From: a virus
Length of the DNA: 64,000 bases
Strand: one strand, 5' to 3'
IMG/VR virus record: IMGVR_UViG_3300018080_000149
Location: 23,401 to 87,400 of that record
Shown: piece after piece, positions 1 to 8,838 of the stretch
Layout of the letters: the number at the start of each line of letters is the position of its first letter
Position numbering within the stretch: the stretch's first letter is position 1
Notes under the pieces: model-generated
Database searches by the model: none
Told to the model about the DNA's origin: nothing
What the model saw: only the letters and a program-made list of their open reading frames with translations
Translations under genes and position numbers: made by a program

Positions 1-1723
1 CGGTCCCCTCAATGAGGAGAACGTCGGGGTCGTTAGTGTTGGAGACCGCCCTGAGTACGTCGAGGACTCTCCCCTTGTACGCATTGGCGGATCGTACACC
101 ACGACCTTTGTGGCCGATGAACGGGCGCTCAACGTTTCGCCGCAGAAGACGGTGGAGCCACAGGCGCGACTCGACAACCTCCAACATGATATGGCCATCA
201 TTGTCAGAAGTCTTGTAAGTCGTGATGCCCTTGGCGAAGCGGATACCGACACCGGGGTCCGCCTCCAAAAAGAGGAGACCAGCGTTGATCGCGGCGGCGA
301 AGTCTGCGCTCTCGTCTGGGTCGAAGTCAGTAGCGACTGACCGGAAGTCATACGCTCTGACATACTTGAACGTCAACGGTGTACCGATGGGAGAGCCCGC
401 CATGATAGCCGCCGCAGCGACAGCCATACAGTGAGCCCCCATCCATTGGATGGTACCGGAAGGCCCCTCTCTGTACACCTCGTTCTGAGTGACTGCGAAC
501 CATTCGTTGTTGTAGCTCGCGAAGTCCGAGACCAACTGAGCCAGAGTCAAGGTTGAGGCGTGATTCCAGCAACCGAACCCCTGACACTCTGATCTTCCTC
601 CGATTGGGTTACGCGCGTTCAAGCTGTCAGTAATCCAACCGTTGACTGACGAGAGTGCGATAGCCCCACCAGCTCCATACGTAGCGTCCGAGAACGCCGA
701 CGCCAGAAACCGACAGTTGATCTTCTTTGCGACTTTGAGGGCCGCCTTGATGGTGGTCTCCGTCGACTCTCCCTGAGTACCACCAGCGAGGTAGGTTGTA
801 GTGAACGTGTCAGGCACGTAACCACCGAGCCATGTAGCCTCAACGTACACAGAGTTGGCGTTGATCCATGTGACCATGTCGTAGGACACGCCAAAGAACG
901 ACGCCACGCCAGCAATAGCTGTAGCGGCGAATTCATCCATGTACGTAGCCACTACTTCCGCTCGCTCGGGGCGGAGTACAGTAGCCTCGTAGATCTGTGC
1001 ACCGCCGAACTGGAAGGAGTTGATCTCCGCCACGAGTTCCTGGATCGTCTTGCCAGTGGCGGTGAACGTAGTGTCCTCACCAGCGGTGTCAGAGTCCATA
1101 GTGAGCGTAGTCCCGTCGAAAGCCGCAGTAGCCGTTGGGCCAGTGAAACCGGCGGCGGGACCGATAGAGATCCATTCGTCCGTACCAGCGACAGCGAACA
1201 CACCAGAGGCGTCGCTTGAATCTTGCTCGCCAATGTTGGGCGCGTTGTCGCGACCAACGACGATCTTGATACCTGTACCAGAGGCTTCGACCTTGGCCCA
1301 GGTTTGGTTGCCTTTGAGACCCCAGATAAGGTCTTGGATCTTGAGCGCGTCGTTGGCCGACGCGTCTTTGAGAGTAAGCTCGGCTTGCCCACTCTGATTC
1401 GTCTTGATCACGTACACCTTGTCACAGCCGCCGATGGGGACACCATCTTCGTCTTGACCGTCGAGTGCAGGACCAAAAGCGAACCGAGCGACCTCGGCGA
1501 GATACCCAGACTGGAAGGTGTCTATCATCTGTTGGGCACTGGTGAACACATGGTACACGGGGTCACTAACCGAAGCTTGGGGCTTCCCCGCGTCCGCTTC
1601 CCCAATAATGGCAATCGCTCGCTCCGCCCCGAGGTCGAGGTTTGTGAGCGCTGACATATTGGTGAAGGTGTATGCGCCAGGCCGGTAGAGAGTCTGACCC
1701 TTCCACCGGATGTTCCTTGGCAT
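1..1723 (-). CDS. Tail sheath protein (C-terminus cut by window edge)
   Basis: The frame stays open from an ATG at 1723 to the left edge (574 codons), so the C-terminus is missing. The start follows GAGGT at good spacing, 3 bases after the stop of the upstream gene. The N-terminus carries YRPGAY, the opening seen in many contractile-tail sheath proteins. The middle is Gly/Ala/Thr-rich, and a charged stretch near residue 535 (LWLHRLRRNVERPFIGHKGR) resembles the conserved sheath C-terminal half. The sheath contracts around the tail tube during infection. Family assignment rests on these hallmarks, length and position after the neck genes. No frameshift is seen. Confidence 0.72.
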   Translation of the reverse strand, partial: MPRNIRWKGQTLYRPGAYTFTNMSALTNLDLGAERAIAIIGEADAGKPQASVSDPVYHVFTSAQQMIDTFQSGYLAEVARFAFGPALDGQDEDGVPIGGCDKVYVIKTNQSGQAELTLKDASANDALKIQDLIWGLKGNQTWAKVEASGTGIKIVVGRDNAPNIGEQDSSDASGVFAVAGTDEWISIGPAAGFTGPTATAAFDGTTLTMDSDTAGEDTTFTATGKTIQELVAEINSFQFGGAQIYEATVLRPERAEVVATYMDEFAATAIAGVASFFGVSYDMVTWINANSVYVEATWLGGYVPDTFTTTYLAGGTQGESTETTIKAALKVAKKINCRFLASAFSDATYGAGGAIALSSVNGWITDSLNARNPIGGRSECQGFGCWNHASTLTLAQLVSDFASYNNEWFAVTQNEVYREGPSGTIQWMGAHCMAVAAAAIMAGSPIGTPLTFKYVRAYDFRSVATDFDPDESADFAAAINAGLLFLEADPGVGIRFAKGITTYKTSDNDGHIMLEVVESRLWLHRLLRRNVERPFIGHKGRGVRSANAYKGRVLDVLRAVSNTNDPDVLLIEGT

Positions 1724-1726
1724 TCG

Positions 1727-2722
1727 TTATACCTCACCACATTCGGGGTCTTCACCCCATGTTACTAGGTCAGTTTGGAATTGAAGTGTCGTACTGCCTG
1801 ATCGTCCTGGCGTGTTGGCGTCAAGCTCAGCGTTAGCTCCTCGGAGCCCGCTATCAGGCGGCGGTGAAATGTGCTTGTAAGCCACCCAATCAATCAGACC
1901 ACTGATCGTGATTTCTGATCTGTATCCGATAGCCGGACGAATCTGATCCCACAAGGACATGCTGCGAAAACCGAAGTCAAGGTCGACCAAACCCGCTTCA
2001 AGGATCTCGTCGTGTTTTAGCTGAAGCTCTCGCCAAATCAGCCCTTCTAGGAACAAGGTCAGCAATGGGTTTTCGGTCTCGATAAAGACCACGCCATTGA
2101 ACCGGAACGTGTGGGCGTACAAGTCACCGCCAGTTAGCCCATACGAAGCAAACCTAGTAACAACTAGGCTGTCACCCGCTACAAGGGGTGAGGCCAGAGT
2201 TATCCGACGCGACGCCGAATCCACACTGAACTCGTCCTCGTCTGCATCTAGCTCGATACGCTGACCACCACGTATGACAACAACGTCAACAGAGGACGAG
2301 ATCAACTCACCTGTGACGGGCAGCTTGTAAACGGTTTCACCGCCTACGGCTGACTCCTCTAAAACCGTCTCGGTCTCGACAGGGTTGATGTCCTCGTCAA
2401 CAGCCCCAGCATCATCCCCAATAATTGGGTCCTCTGAGGGCATTGTCTCTCTCATGACAGTGATCATCGGTAGCTGTTGACGCTCAACCGGGAATCGTAA
2501 GGAAACTGACGGGGGTCTTTGCTGGAGTTTGTGGAGACAGGAGTCCACCTGATCGTTTGTCAACGTGGCGAACAGCCGCTCCTCTTGCTCATACTTCGCG
2601 TACTCACCTTTACCAAACACCTCTGGTAGGTGAGACAGCGCCGCGTGAAGAACAATCTGCGGGATCGTGATACCCGCGTTGTCCCTCACAGGCCGTAGGT
2701 ATCGGGGACGAAGTTTCCTCAT
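1727..2722 (-). CDS. Neck or tail-completion protein
   Basis: 331 residues, start overlapping the upstream stop by ATGA. It begins with basic MRKLRPRYLRPVRD. The centre (residues about 110-200) is a beta-rich, acidic region (VETETVLEES, ELDADEDEFSVDSASRRITL), and the C-terminal third is mixed alpha/beta. I recognise no family. Its place between a gp10-like neck protein and the tail sheath is where myoviruses keep tail-terminator or neck-completion proteins, and that context is the only basis for the call. Confidence 0.5.
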   Translation of the reverse strand: MRKLRPRYLRPVRDNAGITIPQIVLHAALSHLPEVFGKGEYAKYEQEERLFATLTNDQVDSCLHKLQQRPPSVSLRFPVERQQLPMITVMRETMPSEDPIIGDDAGAVDEDINPVETETVLEESAVGGETVYKLPVTGELISSSVDVVVIRGGQRIELDADEDEFSVDSASRRITLASPLVAGDSLVVTRFASYGLTGGDLYAHTFRFNGVVFIETENPLLTLFLEGLIWRELQLKHDEILEAGLVDLDFGFRSMSLWDQIRPAIGYRSEITISGLIDWVAYKHISPPPDSGLRGANAELDANTPGRSGSTTLQFQTDLVTWGEDPECGEV

Positions 2723-3156
2723 CTTATTGCCTCGCTAACATAGCTAGCGAGTTTCTCCCGGACACGCTCAACAACATTGGCCCCTTTGAAGCCTGGATGT
2801 TTCCATCCTTTGCTATTGGCTGTGACGGTACGGAACTCAGGCTCAGACTGGCCCGGGAGCTGAAGCGGGATTACCCTGCTAAACTGTCCCTTCAAAAGCC
2901 CAGGCTTCATGTCAAAGGACTTCCATCCTGTCTCAAGCAGCCTAGCCACTTTGTCTAGAATGTAGGCTCCTGGCCGAGTCTTGTATGGTGTGATCGCGTG
3001 TAGGTACCTGTTCTTTGCCCTAGCGGACAACCCAGCTCGTTCAACCTCGTTACGCCAGAGTTTCACAGCTACGTTAGCTATGTTCCTACGAGAGCGTGCG
3101 AGTTTACCACGAGCCACATTGGCCAATGAACCTTTGATGGTGAAGCGGGCTTTCAT
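2719..3156 (-). CDS. HK97-gp10-like neck/tail-completion protein
   Basis: 145 residues, very basic N-terminal half (MKARFTIKGSLANVARGKLARSRRN), followed by YKTRPGAYILDKVARLLETGW. Size, charge and position between connector and sheath genes resemble HK97 gp10-type proteins that plug the connector. Coupled to both neighbours by 4-base overlaps. Assignment by context and size only. Confidence 0.45.
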   Translation of the reverse strand: MKARFTIKGSLANVARGKLARSRRNIANVAVKLWRNEVERAGLSARAKNRYLHAITPYKTRPGAYILDKVARLLETGWKSFDMKPGLLKGQFSRVIPLQLPGQSEPEFRTVTANSKGWKHPGFKGANVVERVREKLASYVSEAIR

Positions 3157-3971
3157 GAGCCCTCCCCAGAGTCGACGTCGCCGCGCTGCGAGACATCTTT
3201 CTCGAACCTACCAGACCAAATATCAGCTCTGACAGCGCTACAGGACTGAGGCATCTTTACCCACTCCTCCGAGCCATCCTTCGAGAAGGCCGTGGACATT
3301 TGTCCACGAAACGCAGAGGACAGGGAGTCAATGATGTAGTATGGAGACGCCATGAAGACACCACTAATGATGCTCTGATCCCACACAACACCCCTCTCTG
3401 GAAAGCGAAGGATGTTTTTCTTTCTGTCAAGCTGGTAGTCTGTGCCTCGGTTCAAGACACGTATCTTTAGAGTCGTGGGTTCGTTAGTGACAAGAGAGCG
3501 GACGTCCTGTACGTCAAACGGAAGTCTTATGCCCTTCATCCTGGCGTGGTATCGCCTAACGTGGCGGATAGGAACAATCGTCCTATACAGGTGAAGCCTA
3601 TCCCCCTCTGCGATAGTCACGTCAGAGGGCGTCACGACTCTTATTTGGTTAGTCGACAGTGTACCCTCGGGAATGTAAGAGTCCGATGCGCCAGACCCCA
3701 TCACTGGGGCCATGATCTCAATCGGATCACCTGGATAAGCGTAGCCTGTTCCGCTACACTCCGGGCAATCAACAACAGCTTCTCCAGACCCACCTTCCCG
3801 AATGGGTTTGATACATGGACAGATGACATGTGGTGTGAGCTTTATGGGCGTACCCCGCTGACGCAACAGAGTGTTGAGCCACGGAACCTGTTTCGCCAGA
3901 TCGAATCTCATAAATGAGTTCGGAAGACGGGGCAGATTCAGACGGGGGAGCCCATTATCGTCTTTCGACAT
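3153..3971 (-). CDS. Putative connector-region protein with zinc motif
   Basis: 272 residues from an ATG preceded by AGGGAGG at ideal spacing; the frame also runs upstream with no ribosome site, so I use the internal start. Near residues 50-77 it has CPC and CPECSGTGY, a DnaJ-like half zinc motif that probably stabilises the fold. The rest is beta-rich. It lies in the neck-gene run between a connector-like gene and a gp10-like gene, so a head-tail joining role is likely but not shown by the sequence. Confidence 0.5.
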   Translation of the reverse strand: MSKDDNGLPRLNLPRLPNSFMRFDLAKQVPWLNTLLRQRGTPIKLTPHVICPCIKPIREGGSGEAVVDCPECSGTGYAYPGDPIEIMAPVMGSGASDSYIPEGTLSTNQIRVVTPSDVTIAEGDRLHLYRTIVPIRHVRRYHARMKGIRLPFDVQDVRSLVTNEPTTLKIRVLNRGTDYQLDRKKNILRFPERGVVWDQSIISGVFMASPYYIIDSLSSAFRGQMSTAFSKDGSEEWVKMPQSCSAVRADIWSGRFEKDVSQRGDVDSGEGS

Positions 3972-4094
3972 GGTGAGCCTCCCTAGAGGAGTGACCAGCC
4001 AGCGCCGGGCCGCAAAGCGCCAAAGATACCAGGCGGAACGGGCGACCAACCTGATACCTGGCTAATCACCCCACTAGGGGGGCTCACCCGGCAC

Positions 4095-4925
4095 TCACAA
4101 CAAAGCGATACCTGGCCTTCTCCACTGTTTCTGAAGTGTCTGGATGAGGCCAGGAACGCCCTGTTCCCCATACAACTCTCTACGGTGCATGATGATCCTG
4201 GCCGAGTAAGCCGCGTTCTCAGCGGAGGATGTCGTGTTGACTGACGTCGACACGCCATCCACTGACCCTGAAATGCTAGCGATACCGGCTCCAAGGACAA
4301 TGTCCCCAAGGATGTTGAGCGGGTGAATAGCCGCCCGAAGTGAAACAGCGCGAATTATGCTCTGTCTCATTCGGCGGTCCTTCCCATTCTCGTCCTTCAT
4401 CCCCTCAATTCCAGCATCGTACTCTACCCTAATCAGAGACGGAGCCCTGTGAGCTTTCACAACGCCAGGGAACAGAAGGGCGTAGTATGGGTCGTAGTTA
4501 TTGCTAATACCCAACATAGGAAGGATATTGACAATACCGAACTTTGACCCCGAGCCGTGGATCTGAATCAGATCAGAAGGCACATCCCACAAGTCCTGAC
4601 CTTGTTCACCATAAGTCAGCTTCAAGCTGTGAACACGAATAACAGGGTACCTACGAAGATTCACTTGCATGAAGTCCTCGAAAGTGTCCATGTCGTAGTC
4701 GTGTCGTTCAACGATGTGCTCATCAAACCTTATGGCGACATCCAGTGTGTCCTCCAACCAGTCAATAGACTCCTCGATTGCCTGTTGGATAACAGAGTCG
4801 GGGATAGTCTGTGACGGGTTCTGAGGATTGGGAAGCGCGACCTCTCCGGTCTCAGGGTCTTCTAGGTATATGCCAAAGAAGTGTTGACGAACCAACCACT
4901 GAGGGGTGAGGTCCTTTAGTAGCAT
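4095..4925 (-). CDS. Putative head-tail connector (adaptor) protein
   Basis: 276 residues. The N-terminal part has the pattern of phage adaptor proteins: an early helix (VIQQAIEESIDWLEDTLDVA, residues about 45-65), then a beta segment with YPVIRVHSLKLTYGEQGQ and VEYDAGIEGM. Adaptors of this kind (SPP1 gp15/HK97 gp6 type) bind the portal ring. It follows the capsid genes at the right place in gene order. The start directly abuts the upstream stop (TAGATG). A 120-base gap follows with no gene. Confidence 0.5.
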   Translation of the reverse strand: MLLKDLTPQWLVRQHFFGIYLEDPETGEVALPNPQNPSQTIPDSVIQQAIEESIDWLEDTLDVAIRFDEHIVERHDYDMDTFEDFMQVNLRRYPVIRVHSLKLTYGEQGQDLWDVPSDLIQIHGSGSKFGIVNILPMLGISNNYDPYYALLFPGVVKAHRAPSLIRVEYDAGIEGMKDENGKDRRMRQSIIRAVSLRAAIHPLNILGDIVLGAGIASISGSVDGVSTSVNTTSSAENAAYSARIIMHRRELYGEQGVPGLIQTLQKQWRRPGIALL

Positions 4926-5381
4926 CTACCGCCTCTTCGTCTTCTTGGGCTTCTTGGGCTTCAGCTTCGGCTTCGGCTTCGGCTTCGGCTTTTGCTTTTG
5001 TTTCTTGGAAGGTATCTTGACAACAGTTTTGGATTCAGCCTCATCACCATCCACAACCTCGCCAACAGTAACGCCCGGGAGGTCTTCATCGGAAGGCATG
5101 TCTTCTACCGACACAGCCTCCGTGACAACCTCCGTGGTAGGCGCAATAGGCTTCACAGGTACAGACGGTGTGGGAGCTGGCGACTTTTTGTTTTTTGTGA
5201 GAACGCCATAGCTTTTGTACATGTTAGCAATGACAAAAGCCGCAACATCGTCACTTACCGGGTCGCTTACTTCATACCCATCGTCACCTTTGCGAAGTGT
5301 AACGACCTCACTACCAATCAACAAGGTGAATGGCTCGGAATCTCGCCGATGTGAGGGCGCTTTCGCCTTTAGTCTTTTCAC
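4926..5381 (-). CDS. Small head-region protein with Lys-Pro tail
   Basis: 151 residues from a GTG start 5 bases after AGGGGGT. The N-terminal 50 residues look folded (PFTLLIGSEVVTLRKGDDGYEVS). The middle is acidic and Pro-rich, and the last 30 residues are almost pure Lys/Pro (KPKPKPKPKLKPKKPKKTKR). The tail is low complexity and might bind DNA or the inner capsid face. Function unknown. Confidence 0.55.
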   Translation of the reverse strand: MKRLKAKAPSHRRDSEPFTLLIGSEVVTLRKGDDGYEVSDPVSDDVAAFVIANMYKSYGVLTKNKKSPAPTPSVPVKPIAPTTEVVTEAVSVEDMPSDEDLPGVTVGEVVDGDEAESKTVVKIPSKKQKQKPKPKPKPKLKPKKPKKTKRR

Positions 5382-5391
5382 GGGTGACCCC

Positions 5392-6165
5392 CTAAATGTC
5401 CGTATCGGGCAGGGCGTCAGGAATAGTGGCCGACGGATCTGTCAACGCGCCAGCGGAAATGGCGGCAACGTCCGCTGTGGCCAACGGTGTGTGAACAGCC
5501 AAACGTCGAGGGTACCCCTGAGTAAACCATGCAGTCTGAACAGCGGTAACGCCGTTTGTGAAGTTCTCCGGGATCTGAATCACACCAACGCCGACCTCAC
5601 CAGACGGGACACGAGGGGCCTCGACAGGAGCCGCAGCCGCTACCGCCGAAATCGTCTGTGACAAAACACCAGCGGAAGAGACACCGAGCGTAATAGCTCT
5701 GTACTCTCCAGCACCAGTGTCCGCCCCAGCGCCGCCAGCGTCAATCTGGGTGTCCTGAGTGGCAGCGTACACAGCGGCTAGGTACACACCATTGACCACA
5801 GCGTCGATAGCCGTACCATTCTCAAACTGTGTGTTACCGCCGCCACCAGTATTCTGCTTCCAATCAGGGTCAACCAGAATCTGGTTGAACGCCTTGTCCT
5901 CCAAATCAAGGAGACGATCTGCGATGTCGCCACCAGAGACAAGAAGCGCCCTGATAGCTGAGATAAGGACTTGGTAGTCCCCCGCAGTATTGAGTCGAGT
6001 CCGAAGCTCGTTGACGAGGTCTTGAACTCCACCACCAGAAGCGAGGGAAGCGTGAAGCTCACGCATGAAAGTCGTCCACTGGTAGAAACGTGTACCCAGC
6101 GTGTACTTCGCGAACGGGTACGGCCACTTGTTGAGAGCGGCCACGCTCTTAGGGATTCCGGGCAT
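5392..6165 (-). CDS. Hypothetical capsid-associated protein
   Basis: 257 residues starting MPGIPKSVAALNKWPYPFAK. This ATG has GGAGG six bases upstream, and a longer frame lacks a ribosome site. The N-terminal half is helical (FMRELHASLASGGGVQDLVNELRTRL). The C-terminal half is an Ala/Val/Gly-rich beta region that could be a trimeric or decoration-type fold. It lies directly after the major capsid gene, so it is probably a virion protein. A GATC palindrome (6212-6226) sits in its leader. Confidence 0.5.
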   Translation of the reverse strand: MPGIPKSVAALNKWPYPFAKYTLGTRFYQWTTFMRELHASLASGGGVQDLVNELRTRLNTAGDYQVLISAIRALLVSGGDIADRLLDLEDKAFNQILVDPDWKQNTGGGGNTQFENGTAIDAVVNGVYLAAVYAATQDTQIDAGGAGADTGAGEYRAITLGVSSAGVLSQTISAVAAAAPVEAPRVPSGEVGVGVIQIPENFTNGVTAVQTAWFTQGYPRRLAVHTPLATADVAAISAGALTDPSATIPDALPDTDI

Positions 6166-6271
6166 TCTTTCCTCCATCGACGTGTGATTATGGGGCGACC
6201 CAATACAAAGTGATCTGAATTGGATCGCCACCATAACCACAACATCAGGGGCAGAGAACTAGTGGTTACTG

Positions 6272-7735
6272 TCAGACGGTACGACGCCCGATGTTCTTGA
6301 ACATCACCCAACGGTTGGGGATACGCATGATGAGCGCCACAAACATGACGAGAGCGAACCGCTCGGCCAGCGCAAGGGCCGGAAGAGGGATTCGGGTGAA
6401 GGGGAGAAGCTGCGACATGTGAAGAACGTTCTGGTTGAGTTCGCCGAAGAACGCTCGTGACATACCAGGCATGTCCGAACCATCGTCGTCCCAAACAGTG
6501 GTCGCGCCGGGGGTGAGAGCGGAAACCGGGAGGCGCTTTACGCAGCCCCACGGAGAGGCGGTACCGTCGGCGTAGGTATCTCGGCGGTAAATCGAGATGA
6601 AGGCCGGAGCGTTGACGAATCCAGCAGGGTTCGTGATTGTGATCCGAACCTTCTTCTGTCGGTCGGCGTAGGGAACCGCAATGCTAGCCGGGCTCGACAG
6701 AACCGGGACGCCCTCACCGAACTTGTTGCCGAAGGACGCCTGGTACTCAGCCTGGCCCGCGGAGCCAGCGCCAGCCGAGTTGAGGCCGAGGCTGTTGCCC
6801 CAGTCACCATCGCTGGACGCGATGAGGCCGGTGATGGCGACGGACGGATCAGGGGAAGGCGCGTTCAACGCAGCCTGTGTCGGTGGAGTCTCGCGAGTGA
6901 GACCCTTGTACAAGAAGAGGGGGCGAAGCATGTAGTCGCCACCAACCGTCATGAGACGGTCGACCTTCATACCAGCGGCAATTCCGCCACCCGCGACGGG
7001 GGTCGGAATGAACTGCTGCTTGAGGTAGCTCGCCGAATAGTCTTCGAGAACCTCGGTCGGAGCGTAGATGTGGGAGCCGACACCATAGTTTGACACAACA
7101 ACCTGACCGGCGTTGCGAATGTGGCCCTCCTCCAACGGCTGGCCGTGGAGATTGATCACGTTGTCAGCGGGGGCATCGCGCTCTACGTAGGTCTCCAAGC
7201 CGTCGATCTCCTCGAACTCCGCCCCAGCGACGCCAAGCTTGGCGTTCCCTTTGAACAGAGTGCGTTCGAGATTCGACAGAAGCCAGAGAGTACCAGACTG
7301 GGTGACCTCATTACGCTGGTCAACCAAGGTCCGAACCAAAAGGAACGGCATCTTGATCTCACGAACGTCGCCGAGGAACTTGATCAGACCGACTTGACGG
7401 TCATAGTCGCTGTCGTGCGAGAGAGGAAGCTCACCGGACGAGTACCACCCGCCCATCATGTCGCTTCCAAGAGAAGTGCGTCGCGCGTACTCGATGGCTG
7501 TCGATGTAGCCGCAACTTTGGGAACGTCGTTGTAGAACACGATGTGGCGATTCTGTTGTGTGAGAATCGCGAGAGTGTTCTCCAAGAACTCAAGACGCCA
7601 AGCTGCGCCGCCCGCCTGGGAAGCGCCTCCGACGTCGTAACCTGAGTCAATGGCTTTACGGAGCATCTCGAACTCGTCGCCACTCATGGCTCCGAACCCA
7701 CGATGTCCCGCTGCCAGGGAATCGCCGAAATTCAT
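6272..7735 (-). CDS. Major capsid protein
   Basis: 487 residues, strong ribosome site (GGGAGG, 8 bases before ATG). The order scaffold-like gene, small gene, this gene, connector genes, together with the upstream prohead protease, marks it as the shell protein. Sequence hallmarks fit HK97-fold capsids: an N-terminal helical stretch, a long central segment (IKFLGDVREIKMPFLLVRTL, RNEVTQSGTLWLLSNLERTL) and a beta-rich C-terminus. A 12-bp hairpin lies about 130 bases upstream of its start. Confidence 0.7.
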   Translation of the reverse strand: MNFGDSLAAGHRGFGAMSGDEFEMLRKAIDSGYDVGGASQAGGAAWRLEFLENTLAILTQQNRHIVFYNDVPKVAATSTAIEYARRTSLGSDMMGGWYSSGELPLSHDSDYDRQVGLIKFLGDVREIKMPFLLVRTLVDQRNEVTQSGTLWLLSNLERTLFKGNAKLGVAGAEFEEIDGLETYVERDAPADNVINLHGQPLEEGHIRNAGQVVVSNYGVGSHIYAPTEVLEDYSASYLKQQFIPTPVAGGGIAAGMKVDRLMTVGGDYMLRPLFLYKGLTRETPPTQAALNAPSPDPSVAITGLIASSDGDWGNSLGLNSAGAGSAGQAEYQASFGNKFGEGVPVLSSPASIAVPYADRQKKVRITITNPAGFVNAPAFISIYRRDTYADGTASPWGCVKRLPVSALTPGATTVWDDDGSDMPGMSRAFFGELNQNVLHMSQLLPFTRIPLPALALAERFALVMFVALIMRIPNRWVMFKNIGRRTV

Positions 7736-7802
7736 TGAGTTGTCCTCCCGAAACTGATGATCGGATTTCGATCAGGGTTTACTCCGATTGTGTTGTTGCT
7801 TG

Positions 7803-8096
7803 TCAGCCCGCCGCGACCCTGGAACGCGCGGCCATGGAACGCCGACCAGTCGCCGTCTGTGCTGAAGCCTCGCGAGAGGCCGCCAGAACGGCCTCTCGCG
7901 AACGTGCCTCACGGTCCCGGGCGGTGGCGGCGCGGTTCCGAGTGATCACGACCTTCGCGAGCTGGTTCTGGAAGCGATTGATGTCGGCCTGGTTGCCCTC
8001 ACGGCGGGCCTGAGCCAGAGCATCTCGAATACCGGGCTCTCGGGCGTTCGCCTCGGCGACGGTCCACCCAGCGTGAACGAATGCAGTACGATTCAT
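7803..8096 (-). CDS. Small Arg/Ala-rich protein upstream of the capsid gene
   Basis: 97 residues with a clear ribosome site (GGGGAGGAAACA before ATG). Almost entirely helical and rich in Arg, Ala and Glu (ARREGNQADINRFQNQLAKVV). The C-terminal third repeats SREA-type units (SREAVLAASREAS). Lying between scaffold and capsid genes, it could be a capsid assembly helper. No family recognised. The repeated SREA part is encoded by an inverted repeat (7868-7897). Confidence 0.5.
   Translation of the reverse strand: MNRTAFVHAGWTVAEANAREPGIRDALAQARREGNQADINRFQNQLAKVVITRNRAATARDREARSREAVLAASREASAQTATGRRSMAARSRVAAG
7868..7897 (-). other. 12-bp perfect hairpin upstream of capsid gene
   Basis: CGCGAGAGGCCG and CGGCCTCTCGCG are separated by a 6-base loop. 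It lies inside the small gene that precedes the capsid gene and has no U-tract. It could act as an mRNA processing or stability element, or simply reflect the Arg/Glu/Ala repeat it encodes. Confidence 0.45.
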
Positions 8097-8167
8097 TGTT
8101 TCCTCCCCTAGTGGGAATTTTCGTGAAAGCGGCCCGGCTTTTACGATGTTTGGATACCGCCCTATCT

Positions 8168-8809
8168 CTAGAGCTTCTGCGACTCGATGAGCCCCTTGAC
8201 GATTCGCTGACCGCCAGGCGACAGCGAAGGGATGAAGTCCTCGACCTCGACAACACGCATCGAAGAACCGCCACCCAGAGAGGACTCGGCCTTCATGACA
8301 TCGTCAGGGGTGCAAGCCTCATCCTTGGAACCTTCAACCAGAACACGGACCACGTCGGCCTTCGACAGTGTAGCCCCCTCCAGGGGATTCACCTGCGGAG
8401 CGTCGACAGGATTGTCCGTCTGAGCGTCGAGGACTTCCTGGGCCTCACCCTTCGAGAGCGCAGCCTTACGAGGTCGAGGAACCGCACCAAGCGACACAAT
8501 GGCCTCGCTGAGATTCTCAAGCTTCTCATTGAAGCCCTTGAGAACGTCTCCGAGCGCAGCCGTAGCCGCCATGTTGTTACCGACAGCTTGAGCGAGAAGC
8601 TCGACGTTGGCGTCCTGGTTTCTGGCCAAGGACAGCATGAAGTCGTCAGCCTGAATCAACTCAGCGACGTCGTCTTCCGCCTTGATCATGTCAATCTCGA
8701 CGTCACTTTTCTGCACGTCCTCTTCCTCTGTCTCGACGACCTCTTCCTCGGGCTCCTCACCCTTGAGAAGATCCATAGCGCTGTCGATGTCGTTAGCGAA
8801 GTTGCTCAT
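8168..8809 (-). CDS. Putative scaffolding protein
   Basis: 213 residues, acidic N-terminus (KGEEPEEEVVETEEEDVQKSDVE), long helical centre with coiled-coil character (ELLAQAVGNNMAATAALGDVLKGFNEKLENL) and a compact C-terminus (FIPSLSPGGQRIVKGLIESQKL). An acidic, helical protein between prohead protease and capsid genes fits a scaffold that is cleaved or released during maturation. Ribosome site GGGAGAAATCA precedes the ATG. Confidence 0.58.
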   Translation of the reverse strand: MSNFANDIDSAMDLLKGEEPEEEVVETEEEDVQKSDVEIDMIKAEDDVAELIQADDFMLSLARNQDANVELLAQAVGNNMAATAALGDVLKGFNEKLENLSEAIVSLGAVPRPRKAALSKGEAQEVLDAQTDNPVDAPQVNPLEGATLSKADVVRVLVEGSKDEACTPDDVMKAESSLGGGSSMRVVEVEDFIPSLSPGGQRIVKGLIESQKL

Positions 8810-8838
8810 TGATTTCTCCCATGGTGGTGAAGTCTGGG

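Noticed and set aside
8081-8812. 243-codon plus-strand frame opposite the scaffold gene
   Set aside because: The minus-strand gene has correct position, ribosome site and scaffold composition.
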